The notes under the pieces were generated by a model. The model did not search any database, had not been told where the DNA came from, and saw nothing but the letters and a program-made list of their open reading frames with translations. Below, one piece after another: positions 8,929 to 17,382 of a DNA stretch of 44,393 nt. The translations under genes were made by a program, and so were the position numbers. Location: the NCBI GenBank assembly GCA_019550975.1, contig SDWH01000026.1:1-44393 (forward strand). The letters run 5' to 3'. The DNA is from Bacteroidales bacterium SW299. GTDB taxonomy: Bacteria > Bacteroidota > Bacteroidia > Bacteroidales > Bacteroidaceae. How positions within the stretch are numbered: position 1 is the stretch's first letter; each line of letters opens with the position of its first letter.

Positions 8929-11446
8929 CAAAATGTCCACACTTGAACAGAAGTTTCCGCTTTTAGCCATAGAGAACGGATGTATCATTTCAAAGGATGC
9001 CGATATTACGGTAGCCTTTGAAATGGAACTTCCTGAACTTTTTACCATCACCTCTGATGAATATGAGGCAATGCACTCCACATGGTACAAGTCTATCAAA
9101 GTGCTGCCTAATTATACTATTGTACACAAACAGGACTGGTTTATCATGGAAAGGTATGAGTCGGAACTGCAAAAGGAGGATATTTCATTTCTTGGCAGAG
9201 CCTATGAAAAGCATTTTAATGAAAGACCTTTTCTGAATCATTCCGTATATCTTTTTATCACAAAGACCAACCGACAAAAGATGATGCAGCAGAGTAATTT
9301 CTCCACTCTATGCAGGGGAAACATTCTGCCAAAAGAAATTACAGACAAAGAAGGAGTCAATGCTTTTCTTGAAGCGGTAGATCAGTTTGAAAGAATAATG
9401 AACTCATCCGGATTCTTCACTCTCAAACGGTTCGATGCTGATGAAATAGCCGGGACAAGTGAGAAACCGGGACTCCTGGACCGATACTTTTCACTTTCAG
9501 AAAGCAACCATGCTTCTTTGGAAGATATACGTTTGGGAGCTGATGAAGTGCGTATCGGTGACAAGATTCTTTGTCTGCACACTTTATCTGATACGGACGA
9601 CCTTCCGGCTCATGTAGTAACTGACTACAGACATGAAAGGCTTTCTACAGACAGAAGTGACTGCAGACTATCTTTTGCTGCTCCCGTTGGATTATTGCTT
9701 TCATGCGACCATATATACAACCAGTATATTTTCATTGATGACAGTGCGGAAAACCTGAAGAAGTTTGAACGTCAGGCCAGAAATATGCACTCCCTTTCAA
9801 GATACAGCCGTGCCAATCAGATAAACAAGGAATGGTTGGAAGAATATATGAATACTGCACATTCAAAAGGACTGACTTCCATACGTGCACATTTCAATGT
9901 ATTGGCATGGAGTGACGACCGTGAACAGCTGAAGCATATCAAGAATGATGTCGGTTCGGCCTTGGCTATGATGGAATGCAAGCCGCGCCATAATACCATT
10001 GATACGGCAACTCTCTATTGGGCTGCCATGCCGGGTAATGCTGCAGATTTCCCATCAGAGGAAAGTTTCTATACTTTCATTGAACCTGCACTATGTTTCT
10101 TCACTGCTGAAACGAACTACAAGGATTCACTTTCACCATTTGGTATCAAGATGGCTGACCGTATGTCCGGAAAGCCTTTGCATCTTGACATTTCAGACCT
10201 TCCCATGAAGAAAGGAATAACAACCAACAGAAACAAGTTTATCCTGGGGCCGTCAGGAAGCGGAAAGAGTTTCTTTACCAATCATATGATAAGACAATAC
10301 TATGAGCAGGGAACACATGTTTTGTTGGTAGATACAGGAAACTCTTATCAAGGACTCTGTTCACTTATACAGAACAATACCAAAGGGAATGACGGTATTT
10401 ACTTTACTTATACGGAAGAGAATCCTATCTCCTTCAATCCCTTCTATACAGACGACAAGGTTTTTGATATTGAAAAGGAAGAAAGTATATGTGCACTGAT
10501 TCTGACATTGTGGAAGGGTGAAGACAAGTATATAGATAAGACCGAATCCAATGAACTCGGAACAGCCATACATAATTATATAAGGATGATACAGAAAGAC
10601 GAGAAACTGATTCCGTGTTTCAACACCTTCTATGAATATCTGCGTGACGTATATCGGGTAGAATTACAAAGCAGAGATATTAAGGTATCAAAAGATGATT
10701 TCAATATAGACAATCTGCTGACTACACTCACCCCATATTATCGTGGCGGAAGATATGACTTCCTGTTGAACTCACAACAGAACATTGACCTTCTTAGCAA
10801 GAGATTCATTGTCTTTGAAATTGATGCCATAAAGGACAACAAAGACCTTTTCCCGGTTGTGACCATCATTATCATGGAAAGCTTCATCAACAAGATGCGC
10901 AGGTTGAAAGGTATCAGAAAGATGATTCTCATAGAAGAAGCATGGAAGGCTATCGCTTCAGCAAATATGGCCTATTATATAAAATATCTTTACAAAACAG
11001 TAAGAAAGTTCTTTGGTGAAGCCATCGTTGTCACTCAGGAAGTGGACGACATCATTCAGAGTCCTATCGTCAAGGAAAGTATCATCAACAACTCCGACTG
11101 CAAAATTCTGCTTGACCAGCGAAAGTACATGAACAAGTTCGACATCATCCAGAATATTCTTGGACTTACGGAAAAGGAACGTTCACAGATTCTTTCCATC
11201 AATCAGGATTTGGATCCGAAAAGAAAATACAAGGAAGTATGGATAGGACTTGGAGGAACACAGTCTGCCGTATATGCCACAGAAGTTAGTATGGAAGAGA
11301 ACCTGGCTTATACAACAGAGGAAAGAGAAAAAATGGAAGTAATGGACAAAGTAGAACAACTGAACGGTGATATAGAAACGGCTATCCGTCAGCTTACCGA
11401 ACAGAAACGTGAGATAATCAGGAAAGAAGAATCAAGTCAAACTTAA
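8915..11446 (+). CDS. traG: TraG, VirB4-family conjugation ATPase
   Basis: 843 residues, the usual length for Bacteroidales TraG. Walker A GPSGSGKS lies near residues 445-452, and Walker B (MILIEEAW) near 670-677. The N-terminal half is the VirB4 domain that contacts the inner-membrane complex. It powers pilus/pore assembly and transfer. In this family TraG is the VirB4 homologue, not the coupling protein. A second methionine at residue 7 is an alternative start. The gene overlaps traF by 14 bp, and traI follows after 12 bp; no separate traH is seen between them. Confidence 0.95.
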   Translation: MRNISKMSTLEQKFPLLAIENGCIISKDADITVAFEMELPELFTITSDEYEAMHSTWYKSIKVLPNYTIVHKQDWFIMERYESELQKEDISFLGRAYEKHFNERPFLNHSVYLFITKTNRQKMMQQSNFSTLCRGNILPKEITDKEGVNAFLEAVDQFERIMNSSGFFTLKRFDADEIAGTSEKPGLLDRYFSLSESNHASLEDIRLGADEVRIGDKILCLHTLSDTDDLPAHVVTDYRHERLSTDRSDCRLSFAAPVGLLLSCDHIYNQYIFIDDSAENLKKFERQARNMHSLSRYSRANQINKEWLEEYMNTAHSKGLTSIRAHFNVLAWSDDREQLKHIKNDVGSALAMMECKPRHNTIDTATLYWAAMPGNAADFPSEESFYTFIEPALCFFTAETNYKDSLSPFGIKMADRMSGKPLHLDISDLPMKKGITTNRNKFILGPSGSGKSFFTNHMIRQYYEQGTHVLLVDTGNSYQGLCSLIQNNTKGNDGIYFTYTEENPISFNPFYTDDKVFDIEKEESICALILTLWKGEDKYIDKTESNELGTAIHNYIRMIQKDEKLIPCFNTFYEYLRDVYRVELQSRDIKVSKDDFNIDNLLTTLTPYYRGGRYDFLLNSQQNIDLLSKRFIVFEIDAIKDNKDLFPVVTIIIMESFINKMRRLKGIRKMILIEEAWKAIASANMAYYIKYLYKTVRKFFGEAIVVTQEVDDIIQSPIVKESIINNSDCKILLDQRKYMNKFDIIQNILGLTEKERSQILSINQDLDPKRKYKEVWIGLGGTQSAVYATEVSMEENLAYTTEEREKMEVMDKVEQLNGDIETAIRQLTEQKREIIRKEESSQT

Positions 11447-11458
11447 TACAATGGAATT

Positions 11459-12088
11459 ATGAAATCAAGACTTATCATCATGGCTTTGACTTTATTGCTG
11501 TCAGGACATGAAGTTTATGCACAATGGGTCGTTACAGATCCTACCAATTTTGCCGGAAACATAGCCAACACCGTTAAAGAGATTGCCACAGCATCCAAAA
11601 CGGTAAACAATACACTGAACAATTTCCGTGAAGTGGAGAAAATCTACAGACAAGGCAAAGAATATTATGATGCCTTGCAGAAAGTAAAGACTCTTGTGTC
11701 GGATGCCTATAAGGTAAAAGAGACTATCCTAATGGTTTCGGATATATCCGGTATTTATGTCAACTCATACAAGAAAATGTTAAGTGACAAGAACTTTACT
11801 CCAAAGGAACTGGATGCCATTGCCTTCGGTTATGCCAGGTTACTTGAAGAAAGCAGCGAGTGTCTGAAAGAACTTAAAGATGTGGTGAACGTGACCTCAC
11901 TTTCCATGACAGATAAGGAAAGAATGGATGTGATAGACCGTGTATATCGTGATGTGAAAGAATATAAGGGACTTGTAAACTATTATACAAACAAGAACAT
12001 TTCCGTAAGCTATTTGAGGGCCTTGAAAGCCGGAGATACAGAAAGAGTACTATCACTATATGGTACTGCATCGGAAAGATATTGGTAA
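11459..12088 (+). CDS. traI: TraI, DUF4141 periplasmic conjugation protein
   Basis: 209 residues with a clear signal peptide ending near VYAQW. The mature part is helical, with heptad-like patterns (about 35-75) and the conserved FNVSLSM/DKERMD-like stretch typical of DUF4141 proteins. It is the likely counterpart of VirB5, a minor pilus or periplasmic component. It sits between TraG and the polytopic TraJ, as in CTnDOT. Confidence 0.87.
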   Translation: MKSRLIIMALTLLLSGHEVYAQWVVTDPTNFAGNIANTVKEIATASKTVNNTLNNFREVEKIYRQGKEYYDALQKVKTLVSDAYKVKETILMVSDISGIYVNSYKKMLSDKNFTPKELDAIAFGYARLLEESSECLKELKDVVNVTSLSMTDKERMDVIDRVYRDVKEYKGLVNYYTNKNISVSYLRALKAGDTERVLSLYGTASERYW

Positions 12089-12106
12089 AACTAACCTGAC
12101 TTTACT

Positions 12107-13135
12107 ATGGATGTAAGTAATCTTCACGAGATTCTGAGAGATCTCTATAATGAAATGATGCCACTTTGCGCTGATATGACCGGAGTGGCAAAAGGGCTTG
12201 CCGGACTTGGTGCTCTTTTCTATATAGCCATGAGGATATGGTCAAGCCTGGCACGTGCAGAACCGATAGACGTATTCCCTTTGCTTAGACCGTTTGCACT
12301 GGGACTCTGTATTCTCTTCTTTCCGACTATTGTACTTGGAACAATCAACGGACTGTTATCACCTATAGCTCAGGGATGCCATTCCATTGTTGAATCACAA
12401 ACTTTCGACCTGCAGAAATATAAGGGAGAACGTGACAAGTTGGAATATGAGGCACTGATGCGTAACCCTGAAACTGCATACTTAGTATCCAATGAAGAAT
12501 TTGACAGAAAGCTTGATGACCTTGGCTGGTCTCCTTCGGATTTGGCTACTATGACCGGTATGTATTATGACAGAGCCATGTACAACACCAAAAGAGCAAT
12601 ATCGGACGGATTCCGTTCCTTGCTTGAAATGATATTTGAAGCTGCCGGACTAATCATTGATACGATACGAACATTCTTTCTGGTCGTACTATCAATACTT
12701 GGACCAATAGTATTTGCCTTTGCCACATGGGACGGATTACAAGGTTCACTGGCAATATGGTTCAGCAGATACATTTCAGTGTATCTGTGGCTCCCGGTTT
12801 CAGATATTTTCTCGGCAATGCTTACCAAAATACAGATTCTTATGATGCAGCAGGATATTGAAGCACTCAGTGATCCGACATTCGTACCCGACCTGAACAA
12901 TACGGTATATATCGTATTTCTGCTTATTGGAATCATTGGATTCTTTACCGTTCCAACCGTATCCGGATGGATTGTCGAAGCCGGTGGTGGTGTTGGCAAC
13001 TATGGTAAGAATATCAACGATACATCAAAAGGTGCAGGCAAAGGTGCGATATCAGGTGGCAAGGGTGTTGCTGCGGCATCAGGTGCAGCCGTTGGAAACA
13101 TAGCCGGAAGAATAAAAGGAACACTTATAAAGTAA
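12107..13135 (+). CDS. traJ: TraJ, VirB6-like polytopic membrane protein
   Basis: 342 residues with at least five hydrophobic segments (about 25-45, 60-82, 172-200, 205-235 and 265-290). The C-terminus is rich in glycine, lysine and alanine. Order and topology match TraJ of Bacteroides elements, the VirB6-like channel component of the inner membrane. The middle segment contains the tryptophans of 'FATWDG' and 'YLWLPVS' common in this family. It follows traI by 18 bp. Confidence 0.9.
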   Translation: MDVSNLHEILRDLYNEMMPLCADMTGVAKGLAGLGALFYIAMRIWSSLARAEPIDVFPLLRPFALGLCILFFPTIVLGTINGLLSPIAQGCHSIVESQTFDLQKYKGERDKLEYEALMRNPETAYLVSNEEFDRKLDDLGWSPSDLATMTGMYYDRAMYNTKRAISDGFRSLLEMIFEAAGLIIDTIRTFFLVVLSILGPIVFAFATWDGLQGSLAIWFSRYISVYLWLPVSDIFSAMLTKIQILMMQQDIEALSDPTFVPDLNNTVYIVFLLIGIIGFFTVPTVSGWIVEAGGGVGNYGKNINDTSKGAGKGAISGGKGVAAASGAAVGNIAGRIKGTLIK

Positions 13136-13160
13136 TGATACAATATAAATATTTCTGATT

Positions 13161-13784
13161 ATGGAATTTAAGTCATTGAAAAATATCGAGACTTCATTCA
13201 AACATATACGGCTGTATGTAATGGTATTTGCAGGACTATGTCTGCTGATTTCTACCATTGCCATATTTGCCTCCTTCTCATTTGCAAGGGAACAAAGAGA
13301 GAAGATATATGTACTTGATAACGGTAAATCGCTTATACTGGCATTGGCACAGGATGCGGCAGCCAACCGTCCGGTTGAAGCAAGAGAACACGTAAGAAGG
13401 TTTCATGAACTGTTCTTTACACTGGCTCCGGACAAAGATGCCATAGAAAGCAATATGAAACGTGCCTTTATGCTAACCGACAAGACTTCTTATGATTATT
13501 ACAAGGATTTGGCTGAGAAAGGATATTACAACAGAATCATTTCCGGAAATATCCATCAGCGCATAGAGATAGATTCTATAAGCTGCAATTTTGATTCACA
13601 TCCTTACAAAGTAGTAACATTTGCCAAACAGTACATCGTCAGAAGTAGCAACACTACTATAAGATCATTGGTAACTGAATGTAATCTTGTCAACTCTGTA
13701 CGTTCAGACAACAATCCTCAAGGATTTACCATTGAGAAGTTCGTAGTATTGGAAAACCGGGATTTACAAACTATAAACAAATAA
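13161..13784 (+). CDS. traK: TraK, VirB8-like conjugation protein
   Basis: 207 residues starting MEFKSLKNIETSFKHIRL, the typical TraK beginning. One membrane segment (about 18-42) is followed by a periplasmic domain of about 160 residues of the VirB8 type. It would link the inner-membrane complex to the TraM/TraN/TraO core. Spacing to traJ is 25 bp and to traL 4 bp, and the gene appears intact. Confidence 0.92.
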   Translation: MEFKSLKNIETSFKHIRLYVMVFAGLCLLISTIAIFASFSFAREQREKIYVLDNGKSLILALAQDAAANRPVEAREHVRRFHELFFTLAPDKDAIESNMKRAFMLTDKTSYDYYKDLAEKGYYNRIISGNIHQRIEIDSISCNFDSHPYKVVTFAKQYIVRSSNTTIRSLVTECNLVNSVRSDNNPQGFTIEKFVVLENRDLQTINK

Positions 13785-13788
13785 AAGC

Positions 13789-14064
13789 ATGGGAAATATA
13801 CTAAAAGGCATTAAGGAAACTATAAAAGAAAGGTGTGAAGCTCTTTCTCCCAAACAGAGAAAACGGGTGCTTATAATCATGTGTTTGCTTTATTTTCTTG
13901 CATCGCTATGGATGATAATGGGCTTTTTTATAAAGGACAGACAAAATGAGCAACAAGACTTCATGGAAATGTTTGACGGCTCAATATCTGAAGATACTCT
14001 TGACATGCCTGAACTTATGAATAACAATAACCAACCATTAAACAATCAAGATTATGAGCAGTGA
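13789..14064 (+). CDS. traL: TraL, DUF3989 small membrane protein
   Basis: 91 residues with one membrane segment (about 26-46) and a polar, asparagine-rich tail. A small single-pass protein between TraK and TraM is TraL (DUF3989) in Bacteroidales tra operons. Its end overlaps the start of traM by 11 bp. Its exact role is unknown to me. Confidence 0.85.
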   Translation: MGNILKGIKETIKERCEALSPKQRKRVLIIMCLLYFLASLWMIMGFFIKDRQNEQQDFMEMFDGSISEDTLDMPELMNNNNQPLNNQDYEQ

Positions 14065-15328
14065 CAAAAGCAAAGGAACTGACCTTATAAAAAAGGAGAA
14101 GGCAAAGAAAGCTCTTGTCTTCGGAGGTCTTGGTATCCTCTTTCTGGCTTCAATGTATCTGATATTTGCGCCAACAGACGCAGATAAGGAAAAGGAAGCG
14201 TTACAGTCCGGACTGAACGTAAATATACCTCAGGCTACGGATAACAAGCTGACGGACGATAAGCAAAAGGCATATGAATTCAGTTCTGATGAAAAGAAAA
14301 ATAAAGACAGGGAAAGAGCTATCGGGACATTAGCTGAAATGTATAGTTCTGACAACACAAATGAACCTGATACAGAAAACAGCAATAACAGTAATACAAC
14401 TGTAAATAACAATAATGAAAGTAGCAGCCATATAGACCGTTCCGTACGTGAGTACCAGGCAGCTTCACAAGCTGTTTCCAATTTCTATGAGAATGATTAT
14501 GACTACGAAAAGGAACAGATGCGCGAGGAACTGGAGTATCTCCGTCAAGAACTAAAAGATATGGAGGAAAGCCAATCAGAGGAAGAAAAGCAGTTGGAAC
14601 TACTTGAAAAATCCTATCAGATGGCTTCAAAGTATCTGCCAACAAATATGAATACACAGACTTCTGTCAGCGATACAACCAATAAAAGCCATATAAGTTC
14701 GACATTCAATGGCCAGTCAATGGAGGTGCTTCCGGCTTCAAAACCGGTTGTGTCTTCATTGATTCAACCAATGACAGACGAAGAATTTACAGAGGAATAC
14801 TCCAAGGAAAGGAATATGTCATTTATCACACCTACAGCTAATACAGACAATTCACAGAAAAATACAATAGCCTGTAAAGTGGATAGAACTACCACAATCA
14901 GAGACAATGAGACTCTACAGCTCAGATTGCTTGAATCGGTACGTATCGGTGAAAACATCATTCCAAGAAATGCACTCCTTACAGCAAAAAGCAAACTGTC
15001 CGGTAACAGAATGATGCTTTATGTTACAACTATAGAACTAGGAGAAAATATCTATCCGGTGAAACTGACTGCATACGACATGGACGGTCTGGAAGGGGTA
15101 TTCATTCCCGGATCTGACGAAATGGATGCATTGAAGGAGGTTGGTGCAAACGTAGGCGGTTCAGTTGGAACAAGCTTTACATTCTCATCATCGGCAAAAG
15201 ACCAGATAATATCTGATGCGGCAAGAGGACTGATGCAGGGAACTTCCAACTACCTGGTCAAGAAAATAAGAACAATAAAGGTAACATTCAAAAGCGGGCA
15301 CAGACTTATGCTGATGCCTACCAAGTAA
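14054..15328 (+). CDS. traM: TraM, VirB10-like core complex protein
   Basis: 424 residues. A membrane segment at about 22-42 is followed by a long linker rich in N, D, E and S, a coiled-coil region (about 150-195), and a C-terminal beta-rich domain (about 275-424) with IACKVDRTTTIRDNETLQLRLLE and GVFIPGSDEMDALKEVG-type stretches typical of the TraM C-terminal domain. It is the VirB10-like protein spanning the periplasm. The asparagine repeats in the linker are probably length-variable among relatives. Confidence 0.92.
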   Translation: MSSDKSKGTDLIKKEKAKKALVFGGLGILFLASMYLIFAPTDADKEKEALQSGLNVNIPQATDNKLTDDKQKAYEFSSDEKKNKDRERAIGTLAEMYSSDNTNEPDTENSNNSNTTVNNNNESSSHIDRSVREYQAASQAVSNFYENDYDYEKEQMREELEYLRQELKDMEESQSEEEKQLELLEKSYQMASKYLPTNMNTQTSVSDTTNKSHISSTFNGQSMEVLPASKPVVSSLIQPMTDEEFTEEYSKERNMSFITPTANTDNSQKNTIACKVDRTTTIRDNETLQLRLLESVRIGENIIPRNALLTAKSKLSGNRMMLYVTTIELGENIYPVKLTAYDMDGLEGVFIPGSDEMDALKEVGANVGGSVGTSFTFSSSAKDQIISDAARGLMQGTSNYLVKKIRTIKVTFKSGHRLMLMPTK

Positions 15329-15347
15329 AACAATAAAATCAGAAAAT

Positions 15348-16280
15348 ATGAAAAAAGGATTCTTAATTGCGGCTATATGTGTCGCATTCGGTTTGCAGAC
15401 AATATCAGCACAGGATACAGAAGTAAAATCACACGGTGACTTGTTCCAGGGAATGAGCAGAACCATACCTCAGGGACGTGTGGTACTCCCATACGGACTT
15501 GAAGTAACTTTTGAAAAGACTGTTCATCTAATTTTTCCGGCTCCCATAAGATATGTGGATTTAGGCTCGTCAAACATTATTGCCGGACAAGCTGATGATG
15601 CAGAAAATGTACTTCGAGTAAAAGCTGCAGTACGTGACTTTGAAACTGAATGCAATCTTTCCGTTATCTGTGATGATGGCAGTTTCTATTCATACAATGT
15701 AAGATATGCGGAAGAACCTGAAAAACTGAGTATAGAAATGAAGGATTTTCTTTATCCGGGAAACAACAATCTGCCGGTTAATAAAGCTGATATCTATTTC
15801 AAGGAATTAGGCAATGAATCTCCCGTACTTGTGAAACTTATAATGAAAACCATATACCAAAACGACAAGAGGGAATTCAAACATATTGGCGCAAAACAGT
15901 TTGGTATGCAATTCTTACTGAACGGACTTTACACCCACAATGGACTTCTATATTTCCATACCGAAATAAAGAACAGAACAGATATGCCTTATAACGTGGA
16001 CTTCATCACGTTTAAGGTAGTGGATAAGAAGGTCGCCAAACGTACAGCCATTCAGGAAAGAATACTCCAACCATTAAGGGCATACAATCAGATTACCTGG
16101 ATAAAAGGTCATAGGGAAGAAAGGAGCATTTTTGCACTCGAGCAGTTCACACTGCCTGAGGACAAACGTCTGGAGGTTACTCTATACGAAAGAAACGGTG
16201 GTCGCACGATGACGTTCTATATGGAGAACGAAGATCTGATAAGAGCAAAAAACATTGACAACCTTAAACTGAAGTTCTGA
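15348..16280 (+). CDS. traN: TraN, VirB9-like core complex protein
   Basis: 310 residues with a signal peptide ending near ISAQDTE. The beta-rich mature protein carries FEKTVHLIFPAPIRYVDLGS, the usual motif of TraN/VirB9-like proteins. It would form the outer-membrane core with TraM and TraO. Its TGA stop overlaps the traO start by one base (TGATG), so translation is likely coupled. Confidence 0.92.
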   Translation: MKKGFLIAAICVAFGLQTISAQDTEVKSHGDLFQGMSRTIPQGRVVLPYGLEVTFEKTVHLIFPAPIRYVDLGSSNIIAGQADDAENVLRVKAAVRDFETECNLSVICDDGSFYSYNVRYAEEPEKLSIEMKDFLYPGNNNLPVNKADIYFKELGNESPVLVKLIMKTIYQNDKREFKHIGAKQFGMQFLLNGLYTHNGLLYFHTEIKNRTDMPYNVDFITFKVVDKKVAKRTAIQERILQPLRAYNQITWIKGHREERSIFALEQFTLPEDKRLEVTLYERNGGRTMTFYMENEDLIRAKNIDNLKLKF

Positions 16281-16849
16281 TGAAAAGGATACTTGTTATT
16301 ATAATTGCTGTTGTCGGTTTGAGCATACCGACAATGGCACAACGATTATTACCACACCAAAAAGGAATTGAGTTCTATGGTGGTGTACCTTTACAGAAAC
16401 ATAAGACATTTGGAGACGGTAATTTCAATGCCGGACTTAATTTTACAAGGTATATCCGTAACTATCACTATTATCATTTCGGACTAAATTATCTTCAGCA
16501 GAACTATCACTATAATGAACTGAAAGTGCCGGTACGTGATTATACTGGTGAAGGTGGATTTATGTTTCACCTGATTTCAAGTCTTGGAAAAAGTTTCCTC
16601 GTTTATGGTGGACCATGTCTTTCACTCGGTTATGAAGAAGTAAATGACAGCAAAAAATGGCTGCCTGATGGTGCATACCTTGAAGCAAGAAACAGATTTG
16701 TTTATGGTGCTGGCGCCCAATTATCTTTGGAAGGGTTCATAACGGATAATGTAGTGGTTCTCGCTAAAGCCAAAGGAACATTCCTTTTCGGAACAGACTT
16801 GGATTTATTCAGACCTTCAGTATTGATAGGAATCCGTATTATCATGTAA
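16280..16849 (+). CDS. traO: TraO, outer-membrane conjugation protein
   Basis: 189 residues with a signal peptide (to about MAQ, residue 20) and a pattern of short alternating aromatic strands (YGG, YIRNYHYYHFGLNYL, FMFHLISSLG) ending in hydrophobic IRIIM, as in an eight-stranded outer-membrane barrel. Position after TraN identifies TraO of CTnDOT-type operons. In CTnDOT a primase-like traP follows; here the DUF3872 gene follows directly. Confidence 0.88.
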   Translation: MKRILVIIIAVVGLSIPTMAQRLLPHQKGIEFYGGVPLQKHKTFGDGNFNAGLNFTRYIRNYHYYHFGLNYLQQNYHYNELKVPVRDYTGEGGFMFHLISSLGKSFLVYGGPCLSLGYEEVNDSKKWLPDGAYLEARNRFVYGAGAQLSLEGFITDNVVVLAKAKGTFLFGTDLDLFRPSVLIGIRIIM

Positions 16850-16883
16850 TATCTGTCAAACAAAATCAATGTAATAACACATT

Positions 16884-17309
16884 ATGAAAACTATTAAACA
16901 TATACAGTCACTTCTTGTGATAATAATTGCCTACATGACATTTGGTTCATGCAGCAATGAACTTAATGTCACAAAATCATTTCCTTTTAAAGTAGAAACT
17001 ATGCCAGTTCCTAAGGAGCTTAGCCAAGGGGAAACCATTGAAATCCGCTGCACCTTAACCTGTCCGGCTGACTATTCTGGAACTCAATATACAATCAGAT
17101 ATTTTCAGTATGATGGCGATGGCATACTTCGTATGGGAAAAGACGGTGAGCCATTCATTCCCAATGACAGATATCCGGTAGAAAAGGGTGACTTCCGTTT
17201 ATATTATACCTCACAATCTACAAAGCAGCAAAGCCTTGAGATTGTTTTTGAGGATAATATGAGGCATTCTCAGGTGATGGAGTTTGATTTCAATGATGCA
17301 GGAGAATAA
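16884..17309 (+). CDS. traQ: TraQ, DUF3872 lipoprotein-like conjugal protein
   Basis: 141 residues. The signal sequence ends TFGSC, so C23 is a plausible lipidation site. The mature part contains MPVPKELSQGETIEIRCTL and IRYFQYDG, PNDRYPVEKGDFRLYYTS, which match DUF3872 (TraQ) proteins with an Ig-like fold. It is the last gene of the tra operon, followed 11 bp later by a strong hairpin terminator. Confidence 0.87.
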   Translation: MKTIKHIQSLLVIIIAYMTFGSCSNELNVTKSFPFKVETMPVPKELSQGETIEIRCTLTCPADYSGTQYTIRYFQYDGDGILRMGKDGEPFIPNDRYPVEKGDFRLYYTSQSTKQQSLEIVFEDNMRHSQVMEFDFNDAGE

Positions 17310-17319
17310 AAATATAACA

Positions 17320-17354
17320 CCTCAAAAAGGTTGATTTATTCAACCTTTTTGAGG
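17320..17354. terminator. Bidirectional hairpin terminator after traQ
   Basis: A perfect 15-bp stem (17320-17334 with 17340-17354) around a 5-nt loop. The run of Ts is inside the stem on both strands, so it can end the tra operon and the convergent SIR2 gene alike. Confidence 0.85.
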
Positions 17355-17382
17355 TAAGGTAATTTAAAGCTTATTACAGCCT